Positions 17,923 through 26,951 of a stretch of DNA of 64,000 nt are shown here, one piece after another. A program made the translations under genes and the position numbers. Source of the stretch: Qipengyuania sp. HL-TH1. Its GTDB lineage: Bacteria; Pseudomonadota; Alphaproteobacteria; Sphingomonadales; Sphingomonadaceae. Numbering within the stretch: the stretch's first letter is position 1; each line of letters starts with the position of its first letter. The stretch covers positions 372,001 to 436,000 of the forward strand of contig NZ_CP142675.1 of NCBI RefSeq assembly GCF_036365825.1, read 5' to 3'. The notes beneath the pieces are model-generated. The model had not been told where the DNA came from and ran no database searches. It worked only from the letters and a program-made list of their open reading frames with translations.

Positions 17923-18429
17923 TCAGGACTTGGCGGCAGCCCGGCGTTCGCGGATCCGTTCGCGGTTGCGACGGGCGGCGGTGCGGGTTTCCATCAGGAA
18001 GGACGCGAGCCCAGCAACAAGCAGTCCCATGCACATCACCCATGTCGCGGCGACCAGCGTGCCCAGCGGTGTGGTGACGAAGGCGCTCACGAACAATAGG
18101 ACGATGACCACGCTGATTGCCAGCGCGGAAGCGGTGCTGAACATGACCGCGCGCTGGGCGTAATTGCGGCGCATTTCCAGCGCGGGCAGTTCGGCGCGCA
18201 TGGCTTTGACATCGCCATCTTCCCCCGCGTTAAGAATCCGCTCGATCTTGTTGGCGACCCAGATCAGCCGGTTGGTCATGACGTTCATCACCGCGCCGAT
18301 CCCAGCAAGCAGGAAGGCCGGCGCGAGGCTGAGCTGGACGACCTGCTGCACACGCAGGGTCGAACTGGTGCGCTCGATCAGGTCGAAAGCGCCGACGCCG
18401 GACAGGATGTCGAGCAGCGGCAAACTCAA
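17923..18429 (-). CDS. DUF2721 family membrane protein
   Basis: A 168-residue inner-membrane protein with three hydrophobic segments (about residues 32-55, 94-115 and 120-145). The segment IGAVMNVMTNRLIWVANKIERI and the paired cytosolic charged loop are typical of DUF2721. The C-terminus is a basic tail. Its start overlaps the stop of der by four bases, so it is translated with that GTPase. Function unknown. Confidence 0.8.
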   Translation of the reverse strand: MSLPLLDILSGVGAFDLIERTSSTLRVQQVVQLSLAPAFLLAGIGAVMNVMTNRLIWVANKIERILNAGEDGDVKAMRAELPALEMRRNYAQRAVMFSTASALAISVVIVLLFVSAFVTTPLGTLVAATWVMCMGLLVAGLASFLMETRTAARRNRERIRERRAAAKS

Positions 18430-19826
18430 TCCTTCTGGAAGGGGTTCTTGGGACTCTTGAGCACCACGCGGACCGGCACCGCGTCGAAGCCCAGCTTGTC
18501 GCGGATGCCGTTGATCAGATAGCGTTCATAGCTCTTGGGCAGCATATCGAGCCGCGTACCGAACACCACGAAACGCGGCGGGCGAATGCTGGCCTGCGTG
18601 ATATAACGCAGCTTGATCCGCTTGCCCTTGGGGGCGGGCGGCGGATTGGCTTCCAGTGCATCGTCGAACCAGCGGTTGAGCGCGGCGGTGGGCACACGGC
18701 GGCTCCATGCTTCGCGCAGGTCGAACGCCGCGCCGAGCATCTGGTCGATACCCTTGCCGGTCTTCGCGCTGACCGCGAACAGCGGCACTCCGCGGACCTG
18801 CGCCAGACCTTCGTTGAGCGCTTCGCGGATGCCGTTGAACAGCGCGCTGGCGCCTTCGGCGACATCCCACTTGTTGATCGCGATCATCAGCGCGCGCCCT
18901 TCTTCGAGCACCATGCTGGCAATCTTGAGGTCCTGCGATTCGAGACCGCGGGTGGCATCGAGCAGCAGCACCACCACTTCGGCGAAGTCGACCGCGCGGC
19001 GGGCATCGGCGACCGAAAGCCGTTCAAGCTTGTCGATGACCTGCGCCTTCTTGCGCATGCCCGCTGTGTCGATCAGCCGGATTTCGCGGTCTTCGCCGCT
19101 ACGCGGGTCATGCCATTCCCAATCGACTGCGATCGAATCGCGCGTGATCCCGGCTTCGGGACCGGTCAGCAGCCGGTCTTCGCCCAGCATGCGGTTGATC
19201 AGCGTCGACTTGCCTGCGTTGGGACGGCCGACAATCGCCAGCTTCAGTGGTCCGGCAAGCAGCGCCTCTTCATCTTCTTCGCTCAATTCGAGCGTTTCGG
19301 CAGCCGCCTCGGCCTTGTCACCGATGATCGGCCAGAGGCGTTCGAACAGGTCGCCAATCCCTTCGCCATGTTCGGCGCTGATGCCGGCCGGCTCGCCAAA
19401 GCCGAGCGAGAAGCTTTCATAGATACCGGCGTCGCCCTGCGTGCCTTCCGCCTTGTTGGCGACGAGCACTACGGGGACCGACTGCCCGCGCAGCCAGCGG
19501 GCGATTTCCTCGTCGAGCGGGGTCAGGCCGACGCGCGCGTCGAACACGAACATCGCGGCATCGGCGCCCTCGAGGCTGACTTCGGTCTGCATGCGCATCC
19601 GGCCGGGCAGGCTGGCGGGGTCTTCGTCCTCCCATCCGGCAGTGTCGACCACCTGAAATTCGAGCCCGGCGATTTCCGCATTGCCGAAGCGCCGGTCGCG
19701 CGTGACGCCGGGCTGGTCGTCGACCAGCGCCAGGCGCTTGCCCACGAGCCGGTTGAACAGCGTCGATTTGCCGACATTGGGCCGGCCGATGATGATCACC
19801 GTTGGCTTGGAGGAGGAGGGCACCAT
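18426..19826 (-). CDS. der: Ribosome biogenesis GTPase Der (EngA)
   Basis: A 466-residue protein with two tandem GTPase domains and a C-terminal KH-like domain, required for 50S subunit maturation. The first G domain opens with GRPNVGKS (14-21) and DTAGWED; the second has GRPNAGKS, DTAGMRKK and NKWD. The KH-like end runs through IKLRYITQASIRPPRFVVF. ATG at 19826 gives the canonical N-terminus; an upstream in-frame ATG would add 64 unrelated residues. An acidic insertion (LELSEEDEEALL) separates the domains, as in other alphaproteobacteria. Confidence 0.96.
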   Translation of the reverse strand: MVPSSSKPTVIIIGRPNVGKSTLFNRLVGKRLALVDDQPGVTRDRRFGNAEIAGLEFQVVDTAGWEDEDPASLPGRMRMQTEVSLEGADAAMFVFDARVGLTPLDEEIARWLRGQSVPVVLVANKAEGTQGDAGIYESFSLGFGEPAGISAEHGEGIGDLFERLWPIIGDKAEAAAETLELSEEDEEALLAGPLKLAIVGRPNAGKSTLINRMLGEDRLLTGPEAGITRDSIAVDWEWHDPRSGEDREIRLIDTAGMRKKAQVIDKLERLSVADARRAVDFAEVVVLLLDATRGLESQDLKIASMVLEEGRALMIAINKWDVAEGASALFNGIREALNEGLAQVRGVPLFAVSAKTGKGIDQMLGAAFDLREAWSRRVPTAALNRWFDDALEANPPPAPKGKRIKLRYITQASIRPPRFVVFGTRLDMLPKSYERYLINGIRDKLGFDAVPVRVVLKSPKNPFQKD

Positions 19827-19947
19827 GATGGCGCGGCAAGTGGCGCTTTGCGCGCCGCTTTGCAAGCGGCAGCAGGGATCATGGTTAAATCGCGTTAACC
19901 GTAACCGGAAAGATCGCGATAAGCTTAACCGGCATAATCCTGCCGGT

Positions 19948-20526
19948 ATGAGGAAGAATCTTGCCGTGATCGCCTTGCTTGCCTGCGCCACACCTGCGCT
20001 TGCCGAGGACTTCGACAACTTCGCCGCCCACGGCGCAGAACTGGACGCCTACCTCCAGTGCGTACCCTATGCGCGCGATGTCTCAGGTATCCAGATCTAC
20101 GGCGATGCGCATACCTGGTGGGACCAGGCGCAAGGCCGCTACGCCACCGGCTCGACGCCCCGTCCCGGCGCAGTGATGGCCTTCAGCGCGCATCGCAATA
20201 TGCAGTTGGGTCATGTGGCCGCGGTCAGCCGCGTGCTCGATTCGCGGCGGGTGCTGCTCGACCACGCCAATTGGTCGCCGATCAACGGCCGCCGCGGGCA
20301 GATCGAAAAGGATGTGCTCGCGGTCGACGTTTCGCCCAACAATGACTGGAGCGAGGTGCGCGTCTGGTATGCCCCGCTGGGCAAGGTCGGGACGACGGCC
20401 TGGCCGGTAGATGGCTTCATCTATAGCGATCGGCAGCCGCAGCCGCGCCGCCAGATCGCAATGGCCCCGGCGCGCAAGCAAACCTCGAAGAGGTTTCTCA
20501 GCGCCTTTGCCGATTTCGCAGACTGA
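19948..20526 (+). CDS. CHAP-domain peptidoglycan hydrolase, secreted
   Basis: A 192-residue exported protein with a signal peptide ending near LAE-DF. The CHAP domain carries the catalytic Cys in LQCVPYARDVSG and the His in NMQLGHVAAVSR, with the expected DAHTWWDQA segment. CHAP enzymes cleave amide bonds in cell-wall peptides. The ATG at 19948 is right for the signal peptide. The gene converges directly on the DUF3297 gene with no spacer, so each must end within the other's transcript. Confidence 0.85.
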   Translation: MRKNLAVIALLACATPALAEDFDNFAAHGAELDAYLQCVPYARDVSGIQIYGDAHTWWDQAQGRYATGSTPRPGAVMAFSAHRNMQLGHVAAVSRVLDSRRVLLDHANWSPINGRRGQIEKDVLAVDVSPNNDWSEVRVWYAPLGKVGTTAWPVDGFIYSDRQPQPRRQIAMAPARKQTSKRFLSAFADFAD

Positions 20527-20811
20527 TCAGTCGGCCTTGGCCACCGGCGGTTCGTCGCCCATATCTTCAAACCAGGCTTCGACCGGACCCGTCAGCTTGA
20601 TCGTCAGCGGCTTGCCGCGGCGATCCACGGTCTTGCCTGCCTGAACGCGCACCCAGCCTTCGGAAATCGAATATTCCTCGATGTCGGTGCGCTGCTTGCC
20701 TTTGAAGCGGATGCCGACGCCGCGCTCGAGCGCTTCCATCTTGAAATGCTCGCTATCCGGATTGACCGAAAGGTGATCGGGCGGGGTCTGGCTCTTGGTT
20801 TCTTCGCTCAT
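20527..20811 (-). CDS. DUF3297 family protein
   Basis: A 94-residue soluble protein matching the small alphaproteobacterial/betaproteobacterial DUF3297 family. The pattern is PPDHLSVNPDSEHF, ALERGVGIRFKG, and a basic turn GKTVDRRGKPLTIKL. Some databases label such proteins glutathione peroxidase, which nothing here supports. Function unknown. It ends one base after the convergent CHAP gene. Confidence 0.82.
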   Translation of the reverse strand: MSEETKSQTPPDHLSVNPDSEHFKMEALERGVGIRFKGKQRTDIEEYSISEGWVRVQAGKTVDRRGKPLTIKLTGPVEAWFEDMGDEPPVAKAD

Positions 20812-20850
20812 GGCGCGCGCCGATACTGCGGCGCGCGCGCGCGGGCAAGA

Positions 20851-21030
20851 TCAATCGGGCGGCGGGGGTGTTTCATCGGGACCGCGGTCGGGCTCGTCGA
20901 AGTCGGGCTGCGGCGGCTCGAAACCGGGCGGTTCATGCATCGGTGCCTCGTCGGGCGGACTCGCGGGCGGCATCTCGTCGGGTGCACCGGGATTGATGGT
21001 GTCGGGATCGGGGTCGGGTTGCGTCGCCAT
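20851..21030 (-). CDS. Small acidic proline-rich protein
   Basis: A 59-residue, very acidic and proline-rich protein (repeated PDDE/PPD-like units) that is probably disordered. ATG at 21030 is preceded by GAGGAT at suitable spacing. It lies 12 bases after the stop of a second acidic small protein on the same strand, so the two form a pair of disordered acidic peptides. No family known. Confidence 0.5.
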   Translation of the reverse strand: MATQPDPDPDTINPGAPDEMPPASPPDEAPMHEPPGFEPPQPDFDEPDRGPDETPPPPD

Positions 21031-21041
21031 GTATGGTATCC

Positions 21042-21263
21042 TCAATCGGGTGGCGGACTGTCGAGCGCGGCTTCGCCTGCACCGTCGCGCCCGCCTTCTT
21101 GCGCGTTGCCGAGCGCTTTCTCGACTTCGATCTTTTCGTCTTCGGTGTCTTCGGCAGGCACCTCGCCATCGGCCTTCGCTCCGGCCGGGCTTTCCTGCTG
21201 TGCCCCGGGATCGATGACCGGCGGAGTATTGGCCGGCGGCTTGGGTTTATCGTAGTCGTGCAT
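21042..21263 (-). CDS. Small acidic hypothetical protein
   Basis: A 73-residue hydrophilic protein starting MHDYDKPKPP, with proline-rich ends and an acidic centre (EDTEDEKIEVEKALGNA). It is probably largely disordered. It is followed by the similar 59-residue acidic protein; they may be tandem products of one operon. Not assigned to a family. The alternative longer start at 21332 would overlap the tRNA-Leu promoter region and is less likely. Confidence 0.55.
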   Translation of the reverse strand: MHDYDKPKPPANTPPVIDPGAQQESPAGAKADGEVPAEDTEDEKIEVEKALGNAQEGGRDGAGEAALDSPPPD

Positions 21264-21396
21264 GATTACAAAACGCGTGCGCGCGCAAAGCCGTTCCATC
21301 ATCCGTCGCCGCGCTTGCGCATTTGGTCGCATCCTACTAGAGGCACGCGCCTACACGCGTAGCGCATGTCGCCAACGCGCAGCTTCGTTCGGGTTA

Positions 21397-21481
21397 GCGG
21401 GCGTGGCGGAACTGGTAGACGCGCTGGTTTTAGGTACCAGTATCGAAAGATGTGGGGGTTCGAGTCCCTTCGCCCGCACCA
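21397..21481 (+). tRNA. tRNA-Leu (anticodon TAG)
   Basis: An 85-nt class II tRNA with an encoded CCA. Acceptor GCGGGCG pairs with CGCCCGC, the anticodon stem CTGGT/ACCAG encloses TTTAGGT, giving anticodon TAG at 21431-21433, and the long variable arm and T arm (GGGGG/TCCCT) follow. It reads CTA/CTG-type leucine codons. It sits 63 bases ahead of trigger factor. Confidence 0.96.
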
Positions 21482-21544
21482 GTGCCGCCGCCGCGCGAAT
21501 CCCCTTGCACATAGTCGCTTTTGGAAAGTCACGAGTTTCAACCC

Positions 21545-23122
21545 ATGCAGATCAAAGAGACCGCCAACGAGGGCCTCAAGCGCGCCTACACCGTCACCAT
21601 TCCTGCCAAGGAAATCGACGAGCGCGTCAACAGCGAAGTCAAGAAGATCGCCCCGCAGGTGAAGATGCCCGGCTTCCGCCCGGGCAAGGTGCCGGCGAAC
21701 CTGGTCCGCAAGATGCACGGCGAACAGCTGCACGCGCAGATGGTCAACGACATGATCCGCGAATCGGTCGACAAGGTGATGGCCGACAACAAGCTGCGCC
21801 CTGCGATGCAGCCGAAGGTGGAAATCGACGAGGGCTATGAAGAAGGCAAGGATGCCTCGCTCAGCGTCGAAGTCGAAATCCTTCCCGAAATCGACGCCCC
21901 CGAAGTGGATGGCCTCGAACTCGAACGCCTGACCGTTCCGGTGACCGACGAGCAGGTCATGGAAGCAGTCGAGCGGATCGCGTCGAACAACAAGAGCTAT
22001 AAGGACGCCGCCAAGACCAAGAAGGCGGGCGAGGGCGACCAGCTGATCATCGATTTCGTCGGCCGTGTCGACGGGACCGAATTCGAAGGCGGCAAGGCCG
22101 AGAACACCCCGCTGGTAATCGGCTCGGGCCAGTTCATCCCCGGCTTCGAAGAACAGCTCACGGGCGTGAAGACTGGCGACACCAAGACCATCACGGTCAC
22201 CTTCCCCGACGATTACCCGGCCGAAAACCTCAAGGGCAAGGATGCCGAATTCGACATCACCGTCCAGCAGGTCAAGGTCCCGACCGACACTGCGATCGAC
22301 GACGAGTTCGCCAAGAACCTCGGCCTCGAGGATCTCGCCAAGCTCAAGGAACTGCTGCGCGGCCAGCTCGAGCAGGAAACTGCCGGCCTCACCCGCACGC
22401 AGATGAAGCGCCAGCTGCTCGACACGCTCGCCGCCGGTCACGATTTCGCCGTGCCGCAGGGCATGGTCGAAGCCGAATTCGAACAGATCTGGGCCCAGCT
22501 CCAGCAGGAAGCCGCGCAGTCGGACGATGCCGAAGCCATGCTCAAGGAAATGGACGACGAGAAGGACGACTATCGCAAGATCGCCGAACGCCGTGTCCGC
22601 CTTGGCCTGCTGCTGTCGGAAATCGGCCAGAAGAACGGCGTCGAGGTCAATGCCAATGAGATGAACATGCTCATCCAGCAGGCAGCGCAGCAATATCGCG
22701 CCGAAGACCGCGAGCGGTTCGTCCAGTACGTCCAGTCCGAGCCGATGGCCGCCGCCCAGCTGCGCGCGCCGCTCTATGAGGACAAGGTCGTCGACTTCCT
22801 GTTCGACAAGGCCGAGATCACTGACCGGGAAGTGACCCGCGAGGAACTCGAAGCCGCGATCGAAGCGGAAGAGACCACCGAGGAAAAGCCGAAGAAGAAG
22901 GCCCCGGCCAAGAAGGCCGCCGCGAAGAAGGCTCCGGCCAAGAAGGATGCTGCCAAGGACGCGGACGACAAGCCCGCCGCCAAGAAGGCGCCTGCCAAGA
23001 AAGCCGCGCCGAAGAAGGCTGCTGCCGCCAAGGACGAGGACAAGGCTCCGGCGAAGAAACCCGCTGCCAAGAAGCCGGCCGCCAAGAAAGCGCCTGCCAA
23101 GAAGGCCGCCGCAAAGAAATAA
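21545..23122 (+). CDS. tig: Trigger factor with lysine/alanine-rich histone-H1-like tail
   Basis: A 525-residue ribosome-associated chaperone and peptidyl-prolyl isomerase. The ribosome-binding domain holds GFRPGKVP (the signature loop), the FKBP-like PPIase domain has VDGTEFEGGKAEN and FIPGFEEQLTG, and the C-terminal cradle follows. ATG at 21545 gives the usual MQIKET start. Beyond the normal end at about residue 445, a tail of some 80 residues is built from PAKKA/AKKAPAKK units with a few acidic breaks. The tail is highly basic and like the C-terminus of histone H1. It is in frame and codon usage matches the core, so it is real. Confidence 0.96.
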   Translation: MQIKETANEGLKRAYTVTIPAKEIDERVNSEVKKIAPQVKMPGFRPGKVPANLVRKMHGEQLHAQMVNDMIRESVDKVMADNKLRPAMQPKVEIDEGYEEGKDASLSVEVEILPEIDAPEVDGLELERLTVPVTDEQVMEAVERIASNNKSYKDAAKTKKAGEGDQLIIDFVGRVDGTEFEGGKAENTPLVIGSGQFIPGFEEQLTGVKTGDTKTITVTFPDDYPAENLKGKDAEFDITVQQVKVPTDTAIDDEFAKNLGLEDLAKLKELLRGQLEQETAGLTRTQMKRQLLDTLAAGHDFAVPQGMVEAEFEQIWAQLQQEAAQSDDAEAMLKEMDDEKDDYRKIAERRVRLGLLLSEIGQKNGVEVNANEMNMLIQQAAQQYRAEDRERFVQYVQSEPMAAAQLRAPLYEDKVVDFLFDKAEITDREVTREELEAAIEAEETTEEKPKKKAPAKKAAAKKAPAKKDAAKDADDKPAAKKAPAKKAAPKKAAAAKDEDKAPAKKPAAKKPAAKKAPAKKAAAKK

Positions 23123-23144
23123 TCCCGCACCACGGGTTACGCGA

Positions 23145-23176
23145 GGGGCGGCGGACTACGGTTCGCCGCCCCTTGT
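23145..23176 (+). terminator. Terminator downstream of tig
   Basis: A perfect 9-bp stem (GGGGCGGCG with CGCCGCCCC, 23145-23153 and 23164-23172) with a ten-base loop and a short T-rich trail (TTGTCGTT). It lies 22 bases after the tig stop and before the convergent antiporter gene. Confidence 0.7.
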
Positions 23177-23188
23177 CGTTGGGCGAGG

Positions 23189-24532
23189 TTATTCCGGCTT
23201 TGCCGCCTCGGGCGATAGCGCTTCCATGCTGGTATCCTGCCCGGCATGGACATGCGCACGGCGGTTCTCGACATGGCGGATAAGCGGCCCCGAAACGACG
23301 CCGTGGACCACGATCGATAGCAGGATGGTGAAGCTGACCGTAGCCCATAGCAGGTCGATCTGGGCAAAGTCGGCGTGGTTCTGGCCATAGGCGAGATAAT
23401 AGATCGAACCCATTCCGCGCACCCCGAGGAACGCCACCGCCAGCTTGCCGACCATCGGCAGATCGCAGTTCAGCTCTGCGAGCAGACCCGCAATCGGGCG
23501 GATGATGAAGATCAGCGCAGTCCCCAGCAGCGCGGCGGGCCAGGTCAGCGCGGACAGCACGCCGCTTGCCAGCATCGCTCCAAAGCCGAACAGCACCGCG
23601 ACCAGCACGATCTGCTCGATCTGGTCGATGAAGTGGTGGCTGATCTTGTGATAGCGGCTGCGGTTCTCGCGCTGGCGGGCGGTCACGGCGCCGACGAAGA
23701 CCGCAAGGAAGCCGTAGCCCTCGACCAGCTCGGCCAGCCCATAGGCGAGCAGCAGCGTGCCGAGCACGATCAATCCCTCGCTGGTCGAATAGCTGGGCTC
23801 AGCGGCGCTCTCGCTGGCCTCGTCGATATCTTCCATGGGAGAATCGGCTTCGCGTTCGAAGACATACCACGAGCCGATGCGGCCGACGGCCCAGCCGACC
23901 GCGCAGCCCATCACGATCCGCCAGCCAAGGTCGAGCGCGGCCCATTCGAGCGTCCAGCCGCCCAGCGCGGTCATCCCGACCGCGGCAATCGCCAGATAGG
24001 TAAAGGGGAAGGCGAAGCCGTCGTTGAGCCCGGCTTCGACCGTCAGGCTGAACCGGACGTCGTGCCGCTGGTCCTCGCCCGGCGGGCCGACCTGGACGCT
24101 CCGCGCCAGCACCGGATCGGTCGGGGCCAGGGCTGCGCCTAGCAGGATCGCGCTGGCGGGGGCCAGTCCCAGGCCCCACCAGCCGAGCAGCGCGACCGCG
24201 CCGATCGTCAGCGGCATAGCGATCACCAGCAGCGGCCAGATCTGGCGCCAGTTGACCCAGCTGACGGGCCGGTCGATCGCGATCCCAGCGGCCATCAGCG
24301 AAGCGATGACGATGAATTCGGTGGCATATTCCAGCGTCATCGCATCGAAGCCGTCGACCGTCGGGTTGAAATGCGGCAGCCCCAGCGGCAGCGACCACAC
24401 CGCGAACCCGACCGCGACATAGAGGATCGGCAGCGACAGCCAGTAGCGGGCCAACCACCGTTCGAGCGTGACGGCCAGCGTCAGCCCGGCGCCGAATACG
24501 ACGAACATCACAATACGCGGATCGAATTCCAA
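23189..24532 (-). CDS. Cation:proton antiporter, CPA1 (NhaP-like)
   Basis: A 447-residue inner-membrane exchanger with about 12 hydrophobic segments. The family core is visible in LGAALAPTDPVLARSV (the conserved TDP segment) and VEAGLNDGFAFPF (the ND motif of the ion-binding site), with FLGVRGMGSIYYL near the end. It should exchange Na+ or K+ for H+. A charged cytosolic loop (EREADSPMEDIDEASESAAE) splits the two halves. It follows the TonB receptor gene on the same strand after 55 bases. Confidence 0.9.
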   Translation of the reverse strand: MEFDPRIVMFVVFGAGLTLAVTLERWLARYWLSLPILYVAVGFAVWSLPLGLPHFNPTVDGFDAMTLEYATEFIVIASLMAAGIAIDRPVSWVNWRQIWPLLVIAMPLTIGAVALLGWWGLGLAPASAILLGAALAPTDPVLARSVQVGPPGEDQRHDVRFSLTVEAGLNDGFAFPFTYLAIAAVGMTALGGWTLEWAALDLGWRIVMGCAVGWAVGRIGSWYVFEREADSPMEDIDEASESAAEPSYSTSEGLIVLGTLLLAYGLAELVEGYGFLAVFVGAVTARQRENRSRYHKISHHFIDQIEQIVLVAVLFGFGAMLASGVLSALTWPAALLGTALIFIIRPIAGLLAELNCDLPMVGKLAVAFLGVRGMGSIYYLAYGQNHADFAQIDLLWATVSFTILLSIVVHGVVSGPLIRHVENRRAHVHAGQDTSMEALSPEAAKPE

Positions 24533-24587
24533 GATGGTCTCCCTTGTTCCGCCTAACGCGTGGAACGCGGGAGGGGTCCGCGAGGCG

Positions 24588-26684
24588 CTAGAAATCCCCG
24601 CTGACAGTCAGGCGGAAGATCGGGCCGATGCGGCGATCCTGATACTCCTCGAAGCGGATATCGCCATCGGGGCGCTCGCCGTCGTAGACCGTGCGGCGGA
24701 AGTAATTGCGCGCACCCAGCAGATTGCTCGCGCGGGCCTGAACCGTGAGGCCGAATACATCCTTGTGCTCGATAAACAGCCCGCCCCACACAGGGCCTTC
24801 CCATTCGCGGCCCTCCTCGTATCGCCGCGCATAGGGCGCCGGGTCATCGTGATCGAGGCTGGCGCCCCACGCCCAGGCGCTGCCGGGAATGTCGTGGCGG
24901 AAATCGATCTCGAACGCGCCTTCCTGGTCGTAGGAGAAGGGGCGCTCGAGACCGGTGAAGGGATCGGTGACATTCATGAACCGCTTGATCACCTCGACAT
25001 CGAGCCGCGCGCCGCGAAACCCGACGGGGTCGAGGTTGAGCGTCGCATTGGCCTGCAGATGGAGCCGGTCCGCATCGCCGATATTGCCGCGCGCCTCGCC
25101 GCCATTGGGCAGCGGGAACCAGTCGATGAAATCTTCGAACCACGCCTTGCGGGCTTCCAGCTTGATCGAGCCCCATGGACCGAAGGTCTTGTTGGCTTCG
25201 ATCTCGACATTGTAGCTCTGGTAGGGGACGAGCTCGTTATTGCCGCCGTTCTGATTGTCGTTGTTGAGCGATACCGAGGCGAGGAAATCGCCGAAGGACA
25301 GCTGGCTGACGCGTTTCGCCAGCGTGACCGAGACGTCGAAATCGTCGCGCGGTTTCCAGGTCGCGGCAAACGATCCCTTGGGCCGCTTGAAGCTGCGCGA
25401 ATTGGCGGCAAAGCCGGTCTGCTCGATGGTCGAGAATTCCATTGCTCCGATCAGCTGGACCGACAGTGTGCGTGACAGGGACCGCGAGACGCTGAGGCTG
25501 GCTTCGTAGCGATCTTCGGTCACCCCGCCGGTGCCTTGCGGGAAGGCGCGCTCGACGAATTCGTCACCGGCTTCCAGTTCGAACAGCCTCGAACGCCGGT
25601 CGAGCCGGTTGAAGGCGGCCTCGCCCGACAGCTGCCAGTCGGCCTTCCACAATCGCCAGTCATATTCGAAGCGCCCGATCCGCTCGCCTTCGCCGTTAGT
25701 CTGCTGGAAGCGCGAGCCCCGCGACGGGCTACCGTCGGAGAACCTGTCGATCAGCGTCGAGGCGTAATTATCGCGCTCGAACCGTTCGAGGCCGATCAGT
25801 TTGAGCGAGCCGGGGCCGAAGGGAAACTGGATGTCGCCGCCCAGCTCGTAGAAGGGACCATCTTCATCGGTCCGCGATTCGCGGGTGCGAGTTTCGCCCG
25901 ATGCGCGCGTCCCGGTTTCGGGTTCCTGGCGCGAATAGTAGTCGACCCCGTAGCTGAGGTTGAGATTGGCCAGCACGCCGCCGCCGAAATCGTAGGAGAA
26001 GGCGGTGGAGAGCTTGGGATTGTCGAACCGGCCCGAAAACTTGGTGTCCTGCAGTTCGATCAGCGCCCCGTCGCGATCGGTGATGGTGACCGGTCCGTCC
26101 GCGCCGAAGCGGTTGTTCTCGTTCGACAGCGAAACCGTATAATCGAGCGCGCCGCTGCTGCCGATCACCGAGATTTCGCCGCCGAAGAGCTGCGCCGCGG
26201 TGTTGTAGGGGCGAAAACCGGTCGTCCATTCGAACTGTCCGGAGGAGCCGGTGGTGGTGTAAACGACATTGGCGACCTGCCCGGTCAGGCCCGGGATGCT
26301 GGTGGCATTGCCGTCGAGTATCTCGATCCGGATTACATCGGGTGCGGGGATGCGGCGCAGTTGGTCGTGCACGCTTTCGGACTTGCTCGACAGGCGCTCA
26401 CCATTGACGATCACGTTCTGCGTCGCCTGGCCAAGCCCGCGCTGGCCTTGGTCATTGCCCCCGCTGATCGAGAAGCCGGGGATGCGATCGACCATGTCGA
26501 GCGCATTGCGCGGTGCGAACTGGTCGAAATAGGCCGGCTCGAACACCTGCGCGCCGGCACTTGGCGCGGTCGCCGGGGTGGCGGTATCCGCCACATCGTC
26601 GCTGCCCTGGGCATGGGCCGGTGCATGCGCAGCGGCAATCAGCGCAAGGGTGGACGCTGCCAGCGTCAACGAACGTAAAGTCAT
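24588..26684 (-). CDS. TonB-dependent outer-membrane receptor
   Basis: A 698-residue beta-barrel with a signal peptide (cleavage near AHA-QG). The plug domain contains NALDMVDRIPGFSISGG and NVIVNGERLSSKS, followed by barrel strands and a terminal phenylalanine (RLTVSGDF). No clear CarO/TonB box or secretin-like STN domain was seen, so it is a simple transducer-less receptor. The substrate is unknown; no Fur box was recognised in the 267-base upstream region. Similar receptors in sphingomonads take up oligosaccharides or other organics. Confidence 0.88.
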   Translation of the reverse strand: MTLRSLTLAASTLALIAAAHAPAHAQGSDDVADTATPATAPSAGAQVFEPAYFDQFAPRNALDMVDRIPGFSISGGNDQGQRGLGQATQNVIVNGERLSSKSESVHDQLRRIPAPDVIRIEILDGNATSIPGLTGQVANVVYTTTGSSGQFEWTTGFRPYNTAAQLFGGEISVIGSSGALDYTVSLSNENNRFGADGPVTITDRDGALIELQDTKFSGRFDNPKLSTAFSYDFGGGVLANLNLSYGVDYYSRQEPETGTRASGETRTRESRTDEDGPFYELGGDIQFPFGPGSLKLIGLERFERDNYASTLIDRFSDGSPSRGSRFQQTNGEGERIGRFEYDWRLWKADWQLSGEAAFNRLDRRSRLFELEAGDEFVERAFPQGTGGVTEDRYEASLSVSRSLSRTLSVQLIGAMEFSTIEQTGFAANSRSFKRPKGSFAATWKPRDDFDVSVTLAKRVSQLSFGDFLASVSLNNDNQNGGNNELVPYQSYNVEIEANKTFGPWGSIKLEARKAWFEDFIDWFPLPNGGEARGNIGDADRLHLQANATLNLDPVGFRGARLDVEVIKRFMNVTDPFTGLERPFSYDQEGAFEIDFRHDIPGSAWAWGASLDHDDPAPYARRYEEGREWEGPVWGGLFIEHKDVFGLTVQARASNLLGARNYFRRTVYDGERPDGDIRFEEYQDRRIGPIFRLTVSGDF

Positions 26685-26951
26685 GGTTTATTAGCCTCCC
26701 CGCCATCTCGTCGAGCGTTCGTCTACGAGTGTAGGCGAGCGGGCCAATGGCGCCTCGACCGATGTCGTTCCACGTCCGACAAACGGATTCCGGACAGCCA
26801 CCTGTAGTGTATGCCTCTCCATATAGGCCGGGAAAGTGCCCCGATCTTGGCCGCATCCGACATATCCGCGGCTTTCGAGGGTTAAGGCCCTTGAACATCC
26901 CGGGATGCATGGCGACATAGGCGGCCAATTGATCCGACAAGAGGACTATTC

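Noticed and set aside
26690..26950. Riboswitch or Fur box upstream of the TonB receptor
   Set aside because: No conserved cobalamin box, and no palindrome resembling a Fur box was visible.
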